Assembly (NCBI RefSeq): GCF_012584455.1
Contig: NZ_JABAEB010000004.1
Location: 62,001 to 126,000 of the forward strand
Direction: 5' to 3'
Source of the DNA: Shewanella oncorhynchi
Lineage (GTDB): Bacteria > Pseudomonadota > Gammaproteobacteria > Enterobacterales > Shewanellaceae
Length of the DNA stretch: 64,000 bases
Position numbers and translations under genes: made by a program. The notes under the pieces were generated by a model. The model did no database searches. It saw only the letters and a program-made list of their open reading frames with translations, and was not told the DNA's origin. The stretch's first letter is position 1. Every line of letters starts with the position of its first letter. This document shows positions 26,820 to 35,981 of the stretch, one piece after another.

Positions 26820-29066
26820 TTACACTCGCAATAGTTTATTCACGGGAAGATCGCGGATCCTCTGCCCCGTCGCCGCAAAAATCGCATTGGTTAAACTCGG
26901 GGCAACGGGCGGCACACCCGGCTCACCCACGCCTGCGGGCGGCGCATCGGATGCAATAATGATGATCTCCATATCGGGAGTTTGGGGAAGTCGCAGCAAA
27001 GGATAATCGTGGAAATTCGATTGCTGCACCTTGCCCTCTTTGTAAGTGATTTCCCCCATCAAGGCTAAACTCAGGCCGAACACAATCGCGCCTTCTGTCT
27101 GTGCTTTTACCCTATCAGGGTTAACTATCGTGCCCGCATCGATAGCTGCGATGGCATTCAGCACTTTAAGCTGTTTATCCTCACTCACTTCCACCAACAT
27201 AGCCACAGCGACGTAACTCACAAAACTGCGGTGTACAGCAAAACCCCAGCCCTGATTTTTGCCCGCCTTGGGCGCCTTAGCTTGGGCTTTTTCGACCGCG
27301 TCGATTACCCCAAAATAGCGACTGACGTCCACGGGATGACGATTGAGCTCTTCGCCATAGTTGCCGTAGGTGAACTGTTGATCGCTAAAGGTCTCACGCC
27401 TTGCTTTCCCTAACAGACCACGCCACATTTCTGGGCAAGAGACTTGTGCCCTATGAGCCATTTCATCGACAAAACTGCCAACACTAAAACTGTGCTGAAT
27501 GTTACACACAGAGCGCATCCAACCAATACGGCTGTGCGCCTGCGCTTTTACCGCTTCGTATCTTAAATTCGGCAAAGCAAAGGGCACATCCACAAAGCCT
27601 AAATCCAACTCACCACCAGAGGGATATTCCACCCCTTCAGCAAAGGTTGAACTGATCGATGGGAATCCCGTACGGGCTAAAAGAGCGGTCGGTTTGTTGC
27701 TGGCATCAAACAGTGCCTGATAGGACTGGGCGCTGATAGCATGGTAATAACCGTTTTGAATTTCATCTTCGCGGCTCCAACTCACCTTAATTGGACGCTT
27801 GAATTGCTTCGATAACAGCGCGGCCTCAACGCTAAAATCTGGTTTAGATTTACGCCCAAAACCACCACCCAATAAGGTGACATTCACTTTAATCGCATCT
27901 TCTTCCATACCCAGCGCTGCGGCCACATTTTGCTGAGTACTTTGCGGAGTTTGGGTCGATGCCCAGATTTCACAGCCCTTTTCAGTCACATGGGCAGTAG
28001 CAACGGGCGGCTCGATAGAAGAATGAATTAAATAAGGCACGGTATAAACCGCTTTTAACGTATTCGCCTCGGGCCAGTTTTTGATCTCATCACCAGCTTG
28101 GCGCACGACATTACCGCTTTGCTGTACTCGCTCGACCAACTCTTTCAAATAGAGGCTTGAATCATGCTGGCTGTTGTCGGCCTGAGTCCAAGTGACCTTT
28201 AATACTTTGCGGCCTTCGAGGGCACTCCAAGTGTTTGTGGCGATTACTGCAACGCCACCTAAAGCCTGAAAAGCAGGTGCGCCCTTAGCGGTTGGCAAAC
28301 GATACACATCCACGACACCGGCCACTTTGCGCGCTGCGGTATCGTCAAAGCTTGCCACATCGCTCCCGAGCACGGGCGGGCGCATGATGCTGGCGTAGAG
28401 CATGCCCTCGAGTTTGATATCGTAACCATAAATCGCGCTGCCGCTTAACATGGCATCCATATCAACGATTTGGCGTGATGCGCCAATCTGCTTGAAATCT
28501 TTAACCTCTTTAAAGGTTAATGACTCAACGGCAGGAACTGGCTGCTCTGATGCGGCTAACGCTAACTCACCGAACTTGGCTGAACGGCCAGATTTAGCAT
28601 GCAGCACTTTATGGCTGGCGGTATGCACCTCGCTCACCGGAACTTGCCAGCGCGCAGCGGCGGCTTGCTCTAGCATAGTTCTTGCCATCGCCCCCATCTG
28701 ACGCATGCGGTCGTAATTTTCGCGAATACTGCGGCTACCGTCTGTGTTTTGGCTGGCATAACGTTTATCAGCTAAGCCTTGAATGGGGACGATTTTATCC
28801 CAATCCGCTTCTAACTCTTCGGCTAAGACTTGCAGAATACTGGTTCTGATCCCTTGTCCCATCTCGGAGCGATGGCAAGTCAGGTACACTTTGTCGTCTT
28901 CACCAATGGCAATAAACAGATTCAACCGCGCTTCTTTATCCTGCGCCAGCGCCATGGGGCTCCATGTTAGTCCGCTCGCCCCTAATGCTAATCCGCCCCC
29001 CACTGCGCCAAACAGTTTTAACACATCGCGGCGGCTGATATTTTCTACGGCAGTAAAAGTACTCAT
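26820..29066 (-). CDS. Molybdenum hydroxylase large subunit (IorB-like, Tat-exported)
   Basis: 748 residues, xanthine-oxidase family molybdopterin-binding subunit. A twin-arginine signal NISRRDVLKLFGAVGGG at residues 10-26 sends the folded enzyme to the periplasm. The Mo-cofactor domains show LTCHRSEMGQGIRTSI, LLGGGFGRKSKPDF and near the end GVGEPGVPPVAPSLTNAIF, whose Glu is the expected catalytic base. Similar two-subunit enzymes oxidise isoquinoline, aldehydes or N-heterocycles; the substrate cannot be told here. ATG at 29066 has GGAGGG 5 nt upstream and leaves one base after the small-subunit stop. No FAD subunit gene is present, which is usual for this periplasmic type. Confidence 0.88.
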   Translation of the reverse strand: MSTFTAVENISRRDVLKLFGAVGGGLALGASGLTWSPMALAQDKEARLNLFIAIGEDDKVYLTCHRSEMGQGIRTSILQVLAEELEADWDKIVPIQGLADKRYASQNTDGSRSIRENYDRMRQMGAMARTMLEQAAAARWQVPVSEVHTASHKVLHAKSGRSAKFGELALAASEQPVPAVESLTFKEVKDFKQIGASRQIVDMDAMLSGSAIYGYDIKLEGMLYASIMRPPVLGSDVASFDDTAARKVAGVVDVYRLPTAKGAPAFQALGGVAVIATNTWSALEGRKVLKVTWTQADNSQHDSSLYLKELVERVQQSGNVVRQAGDEIKNWPEANTLKAVYTVPYLIHSSIEPPVATAHVTEKGCEIWASTQTPQSTQQNVAAALGMEEDAIKVNVTLLGGGFGRKSKPDFSVEAALLSKQFKRPIKVSWSREDEIQNGYYHAISAQSYQALFDASNKPTALLARTGFPSISSTFAEGVEYPSGGELDLGFVDVPFALPNLRYEAVKAQAHSRIGWMRSVCNIQHSFSVGSFVDEMAHRAQVSCPEMWRGLLGKARRETFSDQQFTYGNYGEELNRHPVDVSRYFGVIDAVEKAQAKAPKAGKNQGWGFAVHRSFVSYVAVAMLVEVSEDKQLKVLNAIAAIDAGTIVNPDRVKAQTEGAIVFGLSLALMGEITYKEGKVQQSNFHDYPLLRLPQTPDMEIIIIASDAPPAGVGEPGVPPVAPSLTNAIFAATGQRIRDLPVNKLLRV

Positions 29067-29067
29067 A

Positions 29068-29571
29068 TTAGCCCTCCTGTTTGGCATAGTTTTGCAGTGC
29101 CGCTTTAATCCGCGGATATGTGCCGCAGCGGCAGATATTCCCCGACATGGCCGAGTTGATTTGTGCTTCAGAAGGTTTCGGATGCTGCGCCACTAACGCC
29201 GCAGCCGACATCAATTGTCCCGCTTGGCAATAGCCGCACTGGGGCACGTTATGTTCGGCCCATGCATTTTTAAGCTTTTGATTATCCAGCCCTTCAATTG
29301 TTGTCAGACGTTTTCCTTGTGCCTGCCCCAAACTGGTTAAACAGGCGCGCACAGGTTGGCCGTCTAAATGCACAGTGCAAGCACCGCATAGCCCTGCACC
29401 ACAACCATATTTAGTGCCCGTGAGCCCTAAAATATCCCGTAACGCCCACAGGATTGGCATTTTAGGATCGGCATCTAAGGTAAATGATTTACCGTTGATG
29501 AAAAGTGTTTGGGTGGAAGCGGCGGTACTGGCTTCCTTGATAACTGCAGTGGTTGATAATACTTCTGCCAT
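29068..29571 (-). CDS. Molybdenum hydroxylase small 2Fe-2S subunit (IorA-like)
   Basis: 167 residues. The N-terminal plant-type 2Fe-2S cluster is in [16 protein letters not shown] (with a fourth Cys in ACLTS) and the second, helical cluster in [10 protein letters not shown] and [11 protein letters not shown]. It carries electrons from the Mo site of the large subunit. No signal peptide: it is expected to be exported in complex with the Tat-bearing partner. About the first 20 residues ([19 protein letters not shown]) are a low-complexity extension. It starts behind AAGGAG that overlaps the end of the mocA-like gene. Confidence 0.92.
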   Translation of the reverse strand: MAEVLSTTAVIKEASTAASTQTLFINGKSFTLDADPKMPILWALRDILGLTGTKYGCGAGLCGACTVHLDGQPVRACLTSLGQAQGKRLTTIEGLDNQKLKNAWAEHNVPQCGYCQAGQLMSAAALVAQHPKPSEAQINSAMSGNICRCGTYPRIKAALQNYAKQEG

Positions 29572-29574
29572 AAC

Positions 29575-30357
29575 TCACTCCTTAAGTGCCAACCACGACG
29601 CAAGATCGGCTTGGGTATCAATATCAATTGCGGCGCGGGGTAGTGTTATAGCAACTAACGCTCCCTGCTGTGCTTGTTGTTTTAGAATCGATTTCGCCCC
29701 GCGATCACCACTCAAGTGAGTGAACTGCGGTAATGTAGAGGCATTAAAAATAGCAGGTACGCCTAAATCATCCAAATAATGGGCGGCAACGTCTTTACCG
29801 GTTTCATGCCATGTCCAAATCAGTTGTCGATAATCGTCTGCACTCAAGGCCACTTGGTCAGCGAGAGTCAGCAACATGGCATCAAAGCCCTGTTCCTTGG
29901 CATAGCTTGCCGCCAAACTCACTGAGGATGCCAAGCCTGTTTGCCACTGTGGATTAACTAAAATATCAAAGGGTTGGCGAGAATGAAGCTCGACTAATAA
30001 TGGCTGCAATATGTGCTGATGAGCACCGAGTATGATTAACAAAGGCGTATGCTGGAGCGAATGAGCGTCTTTGCGATCCAAACCTAAATCTTGGCAACTA
30101 AGCTGCTGTAAACGCTCAACATGAGTGTTAATGATGGTTTGTTCGCGAATTTTCGTAGCGCTATGTGATGGTAGAAGTTGCGCTAACTTTACCCCGTCAA
30201 AGCGCTTACTCTCGCCGGCCGCAAGTACCACAATCAGCAGCCGCTTGGATGAGCATGGCGCCTGCGCTGCCGACTTTGGCACTGCCGAACTGGGCTGTCT
30301 CGAACCGGGCAGTGTCGACGTTAGCGCAGTGGGCTTTTGCACTGGCGGCAACGTCAT
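29575..30357 (-). CDS. MocA/MobA-like molybdenum cofactor nucleotidyltransferase
   Basis: 260 residues. The nucleotidyltransferase signature LLIVVLAAGESKRFDGVK is at about residues 40-57; LADQVALSADDYRQL and GVPAIF with HLSGDRGAKS complete the fold. Such proteins add CMP (MocA) or GMP (MobA) to molybdopterin; in operons with xanthine-oxidase-type enzymes MocA (CTP) is the usual call. The first 38 residues, Pro/Ser/Ala-rich, precede the domain. Its ATG shares one base with the xdhC stop (TGATG), so the operon is xdhC-mocA-small-large subunit. Confidence 0.82.
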   Translation of the reverse strand: MTLPPVQKPTALTSTLPGSRQPSSAVPKSAAQAPCSSKRLLIVVLAAGESKRFDGVKLAQLLPSHSATKIREQTIINTHVERLQQLSCQDLGLDRKDAHSLQHTPLLIILGAHQHILQPLLVELHSRQPFDILVNPQWQTGLASSVSLAASYAKEQGFDAMLLTLADQVALSADDYRQLIWTWHETGKDVAAHYLDDLGVPAIFNASTLPQFTHLSGDRGAKSILKQQAQQGALVAITLPRAAIDIDTQADLASWLALKE

Positions 30358-31373
30358 CAACGCATTATCTCATCGAGATGTTTTAAGGTTGCGCCATGGA
30401 GCACGCCGTGGCACTGGGCCAAAATACTTAACGCCACTGCGCTCGGTAACTCGCCGCCAAGGGCAAGCCCCGCGGGAGCAGAAAATACCCCAGTAAAAGA
30501 TTCAGCACTGAGCCCTGCCATTCCAAGCACTTTATCCCGTCGATGGGCGGGACCAAGCAAGGCGATATAGGCTAGCGGATGCGCTTGAATAACCTTTAAT
30601 GCCGCAGCATCTAAGCCCAAGTTATGGTTCATCACCACGGCGCAATCCAATTGAGCGATATGATTCGCGGTTAATTCCCCCGCGGTCAGTTTCACTATAT
30701 GGGCATGGGGGAAATCCGCCGCTCTGGCATAGGCGGTACGACCATCGAAAACAGTCACTTGCCAACCTAAAGTGTGGGCCATGGCGGCAACAGGCTTAGC
30801 ATCGATACCACCGCCAAAGATCCCAAGATGGAATCTTGGTCTCAAGGGAATAATCAGTGATTCTCCCGCGTCTTGGGTGAAGACGCCCGTGCGTACAAAA
30901 TCGCTGGCGGGGAATGGCGTCAACTCCTCAGAATAAAACGCAGCGTGATACTGGCGCGCATCCGTCCCTGCTTTGACTAAAGGCAATTGGTAAAAACCCG
31001 ACCGACCGTGGCGAAATGCCTGCACTAGCTCAACTAAGCCAAGATCATGATTCTCTTTTAGCAGAGGGATCAACATGATATCTACTATGCCACCACAACC
31101 GAGTCGATAGCTGGCATCGGACTCATCGCTTGCATCATAGGTGACGCACATGACTTGCTTAGTCTGCATGGCATTTTGAGCATGGCGACGTAAATCGGCT
31201 TCTAAACAGCCGCCACTTAACATACCCACGCCTTGACCAAACTCATGGAACAACATCATGGCACCGGGTTTACGATAGGCCGAACCTTGAATTTGGGTGA
31301 TCACCGCAAGCACCCAAGCGTCATCCGCCAGTGGTAGCCAATGCTCTAGTAAATCTTCGATTTGGTGATCCAT
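30357..31373 (-). CDS. XdhC-family Mo-hydroxylase maturation factor
   Basis: 338 residues. The N-terminal XdhC/CoxI domain has AYRKPGAMMLF, MLSGGCLEADLRRH and LGCGGIVDIMLIPL; the C-terminal Rossmann domain has LGIFGGGIDAKPVAAM and CAVVMNHNLGLDAAAL. XdhC proteins bind the mature cofactor, promote its sulfuration and insert it into the enzyme. I prefer ATG at 31373 (GGAG 9 nt upstream); ATG at 31388 and an upstream start at 31442 are also in frame. First gene of the operon. Confidence 0.85.
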   Translation of the reverse strand: MDHQIEDLLEHWLPLADDAWVLAVITQIQGSAYRKPGAMMLFHEFGQGVGMLSGGCLEADLRRHAQNAMQTKQVMCVTYDASDESDASYRLGCGGIVDIMLIPLLKENHDLGLVELVQAFRHGRSGFYQLPLVKAGTDARQYHAAFYSEELTPFPASDFVRTGVFTQDAGESLIIPLRPRFHLGIFGGGIDAKPVAAMAHTLGWQVTVFDGRTAYARAADFPHAHIVKLTAGELTANHIAQLDCAVVMNHNLGLDAAALKVIQAHPLAYIALLGPAHRRDKVLGMAGLSAESFTGVFSAPAGLALGGELPSAVALSILAQCHGVLHGATLKHLDEIMR

Positions 31374-31696
31374 CCGCAAGGACTCCATTGGGTTAGGGAG
31401 ATTTAAAAGATTTAATGCGCTTATCGCTATTGAAACTATCAACCGTTAATAACGCAGCTATCGACGTCTATTTGTCATCAAAGCTTGACGCAAGTTTTAT
31501 CAGCAAATAAAACCGCTTCGTCAAACGCTCGCATTAAACATATGGACAACCAAGTTAGCAAAGGCGTGTGCGTATTGAAAGGAGTAATAGATTTCAAAAA
31601 GTGTTGAAGCATAAAATATGTTCAGGGGAAGTTAAAGAGGAAGAATTGACGTCCATGTCTTGAGTGGTGTTTGTTCGCAAATCAACCACATTTCAT
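31374..31696. other. Intergenic region upstream of xdhC
   Basis: About 320 nt that must hold the promoter of the Mo-hydroxylase operon and the end of the chemoreceptor transcript. I saw no gene, clear operator or U-tailed hairpin in it. Confidence 0.4.
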
Positions 31697-33436
31697 CTAA
31701 AACTGGTATTCGCCCGCCTTAGTGCGCAGTATCTGGGATTGGTTGTCTAGACTAATGGATGTCGATTCAATCTGTTCGATAATCTGTGATACTTCACGGG
31801 AATTATCGCGGATCACCATCATGCTCGAAGCGATTTCTTTAGAAACCAAGGATTGTTCTTCGGTTGAAGCGGCAACCTGAGTATTGATCCCATGAATCGC
31901 TTCCGTACTATGGCGAATATCCTCAAATACTGCCACGATACGTTGCAGTTCTACCCCTGCCTTTTGCATTAGCGTCGCCGCTTGAGTCACAGATGTACCC
32001 ACTTGATTGGTACGGCTTTGAAGGCTTGCGACAATATCATCGATTTCCTTGGTGGAATCTTGAGTGCGCTGGGCTAATGATCGAACCTCATCAGCTACCA
32101 CAGCGAAGCCTCGTCCTTGCTCACCGGCCCGTGCGGCTTCAATCGCGGCATTCAGTGCCAGCAAATTCGTTTGCTCAGCAATTGCCTTAATCACACTCAA
32201 CACATTGCTGACTTGGGTACTTTCGTTCACTAGATGTGACATAGAGTCTTGAGTATTCCTAAACTCAGTTTCTAATACCGACATGGCTTTCAACGCTTCC
32301 GATACTGTCTGTTTACCTACAGTGACATGCGTTTCATTTTCGGCGGCGCGGCTTTCAGCATTCGAAGTGCTCTCACTCACATGCACTAAGGTCGTGGTCA
32401 TTTCTTCCATCGCACTGGCGCTGGCGTCCAGTTCTCTCGCCACCCGATTTGAGCTTTCACGCGAAATTTGAATGGATGCTTTAGTTTGCTTAGCTAAATC
32501 AGCCACCTCTTTTGCAATGCCATCCGTCGTCGATAATGAACTGGCAAGGGAGGATATAAACAAGTTGATTTGATTAACGATTTCGCCAATTTCCCCCTGA
32601 GTCGTAACAGAGATCCGCCGCGCAAGATTTTTAGAGCGCTGAATATCGAGCAATTCAACACAGGTCTGCACTAAGGGAGTCACAATCCTGCTTTTAACGA
32701 TAATAAATCCGCCAACGGCGGCTAAAATCACGATAAATAACACCAGTTGGGACCAGTTTAATGCTGCATGCAGGGAGTCGAGTCGGTTATTCACATCACC
32801 ATCGGTACGTTTATCCAATGCTGTAAAAAACTCATCAATCGGCTGCATGATCTTAGCTTTTTCTCTGTGGTATTGGTCGCTATGTAATAACTCCCTCGCC
32901 ATAGTTAAGTTAGGCTCACCTTTGATCGTGTAAGTTTGGGTGTTGGGGTCCATAAAAATACCTTTGACGGCATTCATGGCTTTCACTTCGAGTGCGACTA
33001 ACGCATCTGAGTTTTGCTGAGCTTGTTCAAGGTAACGGAATTCTTCATCAGAAAAACCGAGGGACTTCATTTGCGTGTTTATCGCAATGCTAGCACCGTC
33101 GGGCTTTGGCTTATCGCCATAGCTCAGCACCAAATCCCAGTAAATCTGGTGATATTTTTCAGGTCTAGACTTCTCACCATTACGGATAGCCAAAATATCC
33201 ATATACATTTTTTCGTATTTTTCATCACCCGTAACAGCGTAAGTTCGAGCGAGACGCGTTAGGTCATCGGAACTTTGTCTTAACTCATCGGCGACTTGAT
33301 AGGACTGATATCGGACGCTAGCCGCATCATTAAAGAGATCGATTTTAGACTTAACATTGAAGCTCAATACCGCAGAAATCACGGCACTCGCGACTATGGT
33401 CGAAAATACCACGCTCATCATTGTTTTTGTTTTCAT
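31697..33436 (-). CDS. Methyl-accepting chemotaxis protein
   Basis: 579 residues. Membrane helix 1 ([19 protein letters not shown], about 8-26) and helix 2 ([17 protein letters not shown], about 228-245) enclose a periplasmic domain of about 200 residues, mainly helical, containing [20 protein letters not shown], a pattern often seen in receptors with helical-bundle sensors. HAMP follows, then the signalling tip [20 protein letters not shown] and [21 protein letters not shown] at 33436 was chosen since the longer ORF adds 30 residues without a membrane or conserved segment. The ligand is unknown; it stands upstream of the Mo-hydroxylase operon on the same strand, but 323 nt apart. Confidence 0.9.
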   Translation of the reverse strand: MKTKTMMSVVFSTIVASAVISAVLSFNVKSKIDLFNDAASVRYQSYQVADELRQSSDDLTRLARTYAVTGDEKYEKMYMDILAIRNGEKSRPEKYHQIYWDLVLSYGDKPKPDGASIAINTQMKSLGFSDEEFRYLEQAQQNSDALVALEVKAMNAVKGIFMDPNTQTYTIKGEPNLTMARELLHSDQYHREKAKIMQPIDEFFTALDKRTDGDVNNRLDSLHAALNWSQLVLFIVILAAVGGFIIVKSRIVTPLVQTCVELLDIQRSKNLARRISVTTQGEIGEIVNQINLFISSLASSLSTTDGIAKEVADLAKQTKASIQISRESSNRVARELDASASAMEEMTTTLVHVSESTSNAESRAAENETHVTVGKQTVSEALKAMSVLETEFRNTQDSMSHLVNESTQVSNVLSVIKAIAEQTNLLALNAAIEAARAGEQGRGFAVVADEVRSLAQRTQDSTKEIDDIVASLQSRTNQVGTSVTQAATLMQKAGVELQRIVAVFEDIRHSTEAIHGINTQVAASTEEQSLVSKEIASSMMVIRDNSREVSQIIEQIESTSISLDNQSQILRTKAGEYQF

Positions 33437-33581
33437 ACTTACCCCAGTAGACGGAAGAACTGCTTTAAGTCTAGAAGGAAAAACAGAAAACATAAAAAAG
33501 GTTGGTTTATTAGTTGAAATAATCATTTGATTTGCGAGTGATTATCGCTCACAAATCAAGCAATGCTGAATGGCGTCTCAA

Positions 33582-34226
33582 TTACAGTAAAAGTTGGTCC
33601 GCGACAAAGGGGTTATGCTCGCGCTCTTCGCCAAAGGTCGACATAGGACCATGCCCAGGAATCAATTCAACCTCGGCGCCTAAGGGCCACAGTTTTTCGG
33701 TGATCGAGTGAATTAAATCCTGATGATTTGATTGGGGAAAATCGGTACGGCCGATAGAACTTCGAAACAAAATATCACCCACCCACGCCAACTTAGATTG
33801 GGCAGAGAAAAGTGCAATGTGTCCCGGCGTATGCCCAGGGCAATGCAGCACAGATAAACTTTGTTCGCCCACTTTAACAATATCGCCATCCTGTAGATAT
33901 TGATCCGGCTCAAAGGCATCGCAATGGGGAAAACCAAAATTTTGGCTTTGCTTAGGTAAGTTATCAATCCAGAATTTATCGGCAATATGCGGGCCAATAA
34001 TCGGCACATTAGCGGCTTTCGCTAGGGCTTTTGCACCACCGACATGATCGATATGCCCATGGGTAAGGAGGATTTTTTCTAGAACGAGTCCAAGTTTCGC
34101 CACTTCGTTTTGGATCCTGTCAATATTCCCGCCGGGATCCACAACCGCAGCACGCTTGGTTTTTTCACACCAGATCAAGCTGCAATTTTGCTGAAAAGGT
34201 GTCACTGGAATAATCTGATACTTCAT
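33582..34226 (-). CDS. Metallo-beta-lactamase-fold hydrolase, glyoxalase II-like (YcbL type)
   Basis: 214 residues. The binuclear zinc motif THGHIDHVGG (H-x-H-x-D-H), the following HCPGHTPGHIALF, LAWVGDILFRSSIGRTDFP (bridging Asp) and the C-terminal LIPGHGP are complete. It lacks the C-terminal substrate domain of true glyoxalase II and matches the short YcbL group, which hydrolyses S-lactoylglutathione weakly or related thioesters. Single gene on the minus strand. Confidence 0.88.
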   Translation of the reverse strand: MKYQIIPVTPFQQNCSLIWCEKTKRAAVVDPGGNIDRIQNEVAKLGLVLEKILLTHGHIDHVGGAKALAKAANVPIIGPHIADKFWIDNLPKQSQNFGFPHCDAFEPDQYLQDGDIVKVGEQSLSVLHCPGHTPGHIALFSAQSKLAWVGDILFRSSIGRTDFPQSNHQDLIHSITEKLWPLGAEVELIPGHGPMSTFGEEREHNPFVADQLLL

Positions 34227-34361
34227 AGCTTCAATCTCGTGTTATCCATAAGCGATAGATTACGCTAAGAAACTCATCATGGCTCAAATTTGTATCCAAA
34301 AAATTGATCTTCACCAAAAGCTAATCAAATAATCCTAGCTTACGACATAAACTATTTTGTC

Positions 34362-34433
34362 TATACCCAAGTTAGCTGAAGATACGCGTTTCAGGTAGCC
34401 TAGGTTACTGCATCTTCAGCTTATTTGGGTATA
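34362..34433. repeat. 72-bp imperfect palindrome (REP/MITE-like)
   Basis: Outer arms TATACCCAA (34362-34370) and TTGGGTATA (34425-34433) and inner arms GCTGAAGAT (34375-34383) and ATCTTCAGC (34412-34420) enclose a third near-palindrome GTAGCCTAGGTTAC. It sits between two divergent genes. Similar TATACCCAA-ended palindromes are, to my knowledge, frequent between genes in Shewanella and Vibrio. Confidence 0.65.
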
Positions 34434-34481
34434 CAATCTGCCAATCACAATAACATTATCCTCTGCCATTAAGGTTGTTTG

Positions 34482-35771
34482 ATGAAACCCGATATTATTC
34501 TCGCCGGAGTGCTGGCGAAGAAACACACTTTTACCTTGCCCCTCAACTATCAAAATCCAATTGCAGAGCAAATCCAAGTGTTTGCCAGAGAACTCTGTAG
34601 CCCAGAAAACAAAGATAAAAAACTACCTTATATCGTATTTTTTCAAGGCGGCCCTGGATTTGCGGCCATGCGCCCCACCAGCAACAGCGGCTGGATCCGC
34701 CGCGCATTAAAAGAATATCGGGTATTATTACTCGATCAACGCGGCACAGGCTTATCAACACCGATTAATTACCAAAGCCTGCAACACTTAGAGCCCGCAG
34801 CTCAAGCTGAGTATATGAGCCATTTCAGGGCTGACAATATCATTCGTGATGCCGAGACGATTCGTGCCCAACTTTGCCCCGCCGATAAATGGGCGATTCT
34901 TGGCCAAAGTTTCGGGGGATTTTGCGTATTACATTATTTAAGCGCCGCCCCTCAAGGTGTCAGCGAAGCCTATATTACAGGTGGCATACCGTCATTAACC
35001 CGTAGCAGCGACGACGTCTATCTTGCGACTTATCAACGCGTACAGGCGAAGAATAAACAATTTTTCCAACGCTTCCACGATGCTCAACATCTCGTCACTC
35101 GCTTAGCAAAACATTTGCTTGAAAATGAAGTGTATTTGGCAACGGGTGAACGCCTCACGGTTGAAATGTTGCAACTGCTGGGTATTAATATTGGAATGGA
35201 GCAAGGACCTGAATCGGTTTATTATTTGCTTGAACAAGCATTGATTAACACGGCTTCAGGGACAGTCGTTAACCCGTTATTTTTAAATCATTTCGGTCAA
35301 ATGCTCGATTACAACACTAACCCGATTTTTGCCCTGTTGCATGAAGCCATCTACTGTCAACACTCGGCTTCACAATGGTCGGCACACAGGGTTAGACAGC
35401 AATTCCCCGCCTTTAACTATCAACAAGGTAAACCGTTTTTATTCACAGGTGAGATGATATACCCATGGATGTTTGACCAATTTAGTCACTTAGTGCCGCT
35501 TAAAGCCGCGGCAGAAATCCTTGCCCATAAATCAGATTGGCCAACACTTTACAATCTAGAGCAACTGGCACAAAACCGAGTCCCTGTTGCAGCGGCCATT
35601 TACAGTGAAGATATGTTTGTAGAGATGCTATACAGTTTAGAAACCACAAAACAAGTTGGCAGGCTAAAGTATTGGTTAACATCAGAATATGAGCACAACG
35701 GCATCCGCATGGATGGAGAACGCATACTGGATAAGCTCATCAGCTTAAACCGAGGCGACACCCTAAGATAA
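34482..35771 (+). CDS. Prolyl aminopeptidase, S33 family
   Basis: 429 residues, alpha/beta hydrolase of the longer proline-iminopeptidase group. The oxyanion segment FFQGGPGF, the signature LLLDQRGTGLST and the nucleophile elbow GQSFGGFC (catalytic Ser) are in the expected order; the catalytic His probably lies near the C-terminus (SEYEHNGIR). It should remove N-terminal Pro from peptides. ATG at 34482 has AAGG 7 nt upstream and is preferred to the TTG at 34479. Monocistronic with a strong terminator. Confidence 0.88.
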   Translation: MKPDIILAGVLAKKHTFTLPLNYQNPIAEQIQVFARELCSPENKDKKLPYIVFFQGGPGFAAMRPTSNSGWIRRALKEYRVLLLDQRGTGLSTPINYQSLQHLEPAAQAEYMSHFRADNIIRDAETIRAQLCPADKWAILGQSFGGFCVLHYLSAAPQGVSEAYITGGIPSLTRSSDDVYLATYQRVQAKNKQFFQRFHDAQHLVTRLAKHLLENEVYLATGERLTVEMLQLLGINIGMEQGPESVYYLLEQALINTASGTVVNPLFLNHFGQMLDYNTNPIFALLHEAIYCQHSASQWSAHRVRQQFPAFNYQQGKPFLFTGEMIYPWMFDQFSHLVPLKAAAEILAHKSDWPTLYNLEQLAQNRVPVAAAIYSEDMFVEMLYSLETTKQVGRLKYWLTSEYEHNGIRMDGERILDKLISLNRGDTLR

Positions 35772-35870
35772 ATATGAGCTTTAAGGGCTAATTAAGTTAA
35801 TGCTGAGATTATATGCCTGCTCCTCATCAGTTGAGTGATTTTGGCAAGCTTTAACGACCTATTTCCGTAT

Positions 35871-35901
35871 GAGTAAACCGTTTTGGTTTACTCTTTTTTT
35901 T
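35871..35901 (+). terminator. Rho-independent terminator
   Basis: Stem GAGTAAACC/GGTTTACTC (35871-35893) with 5-nt loop, followed by eight T. Confidence 0.9.
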
Positions 35902-35981
35902 GCCCAAATTCAGTGCTATGAAAGCGTTATAGCTTAAGGTCGAATATCCCCTACAACAGAATCACAACGCACTCGTGATGA

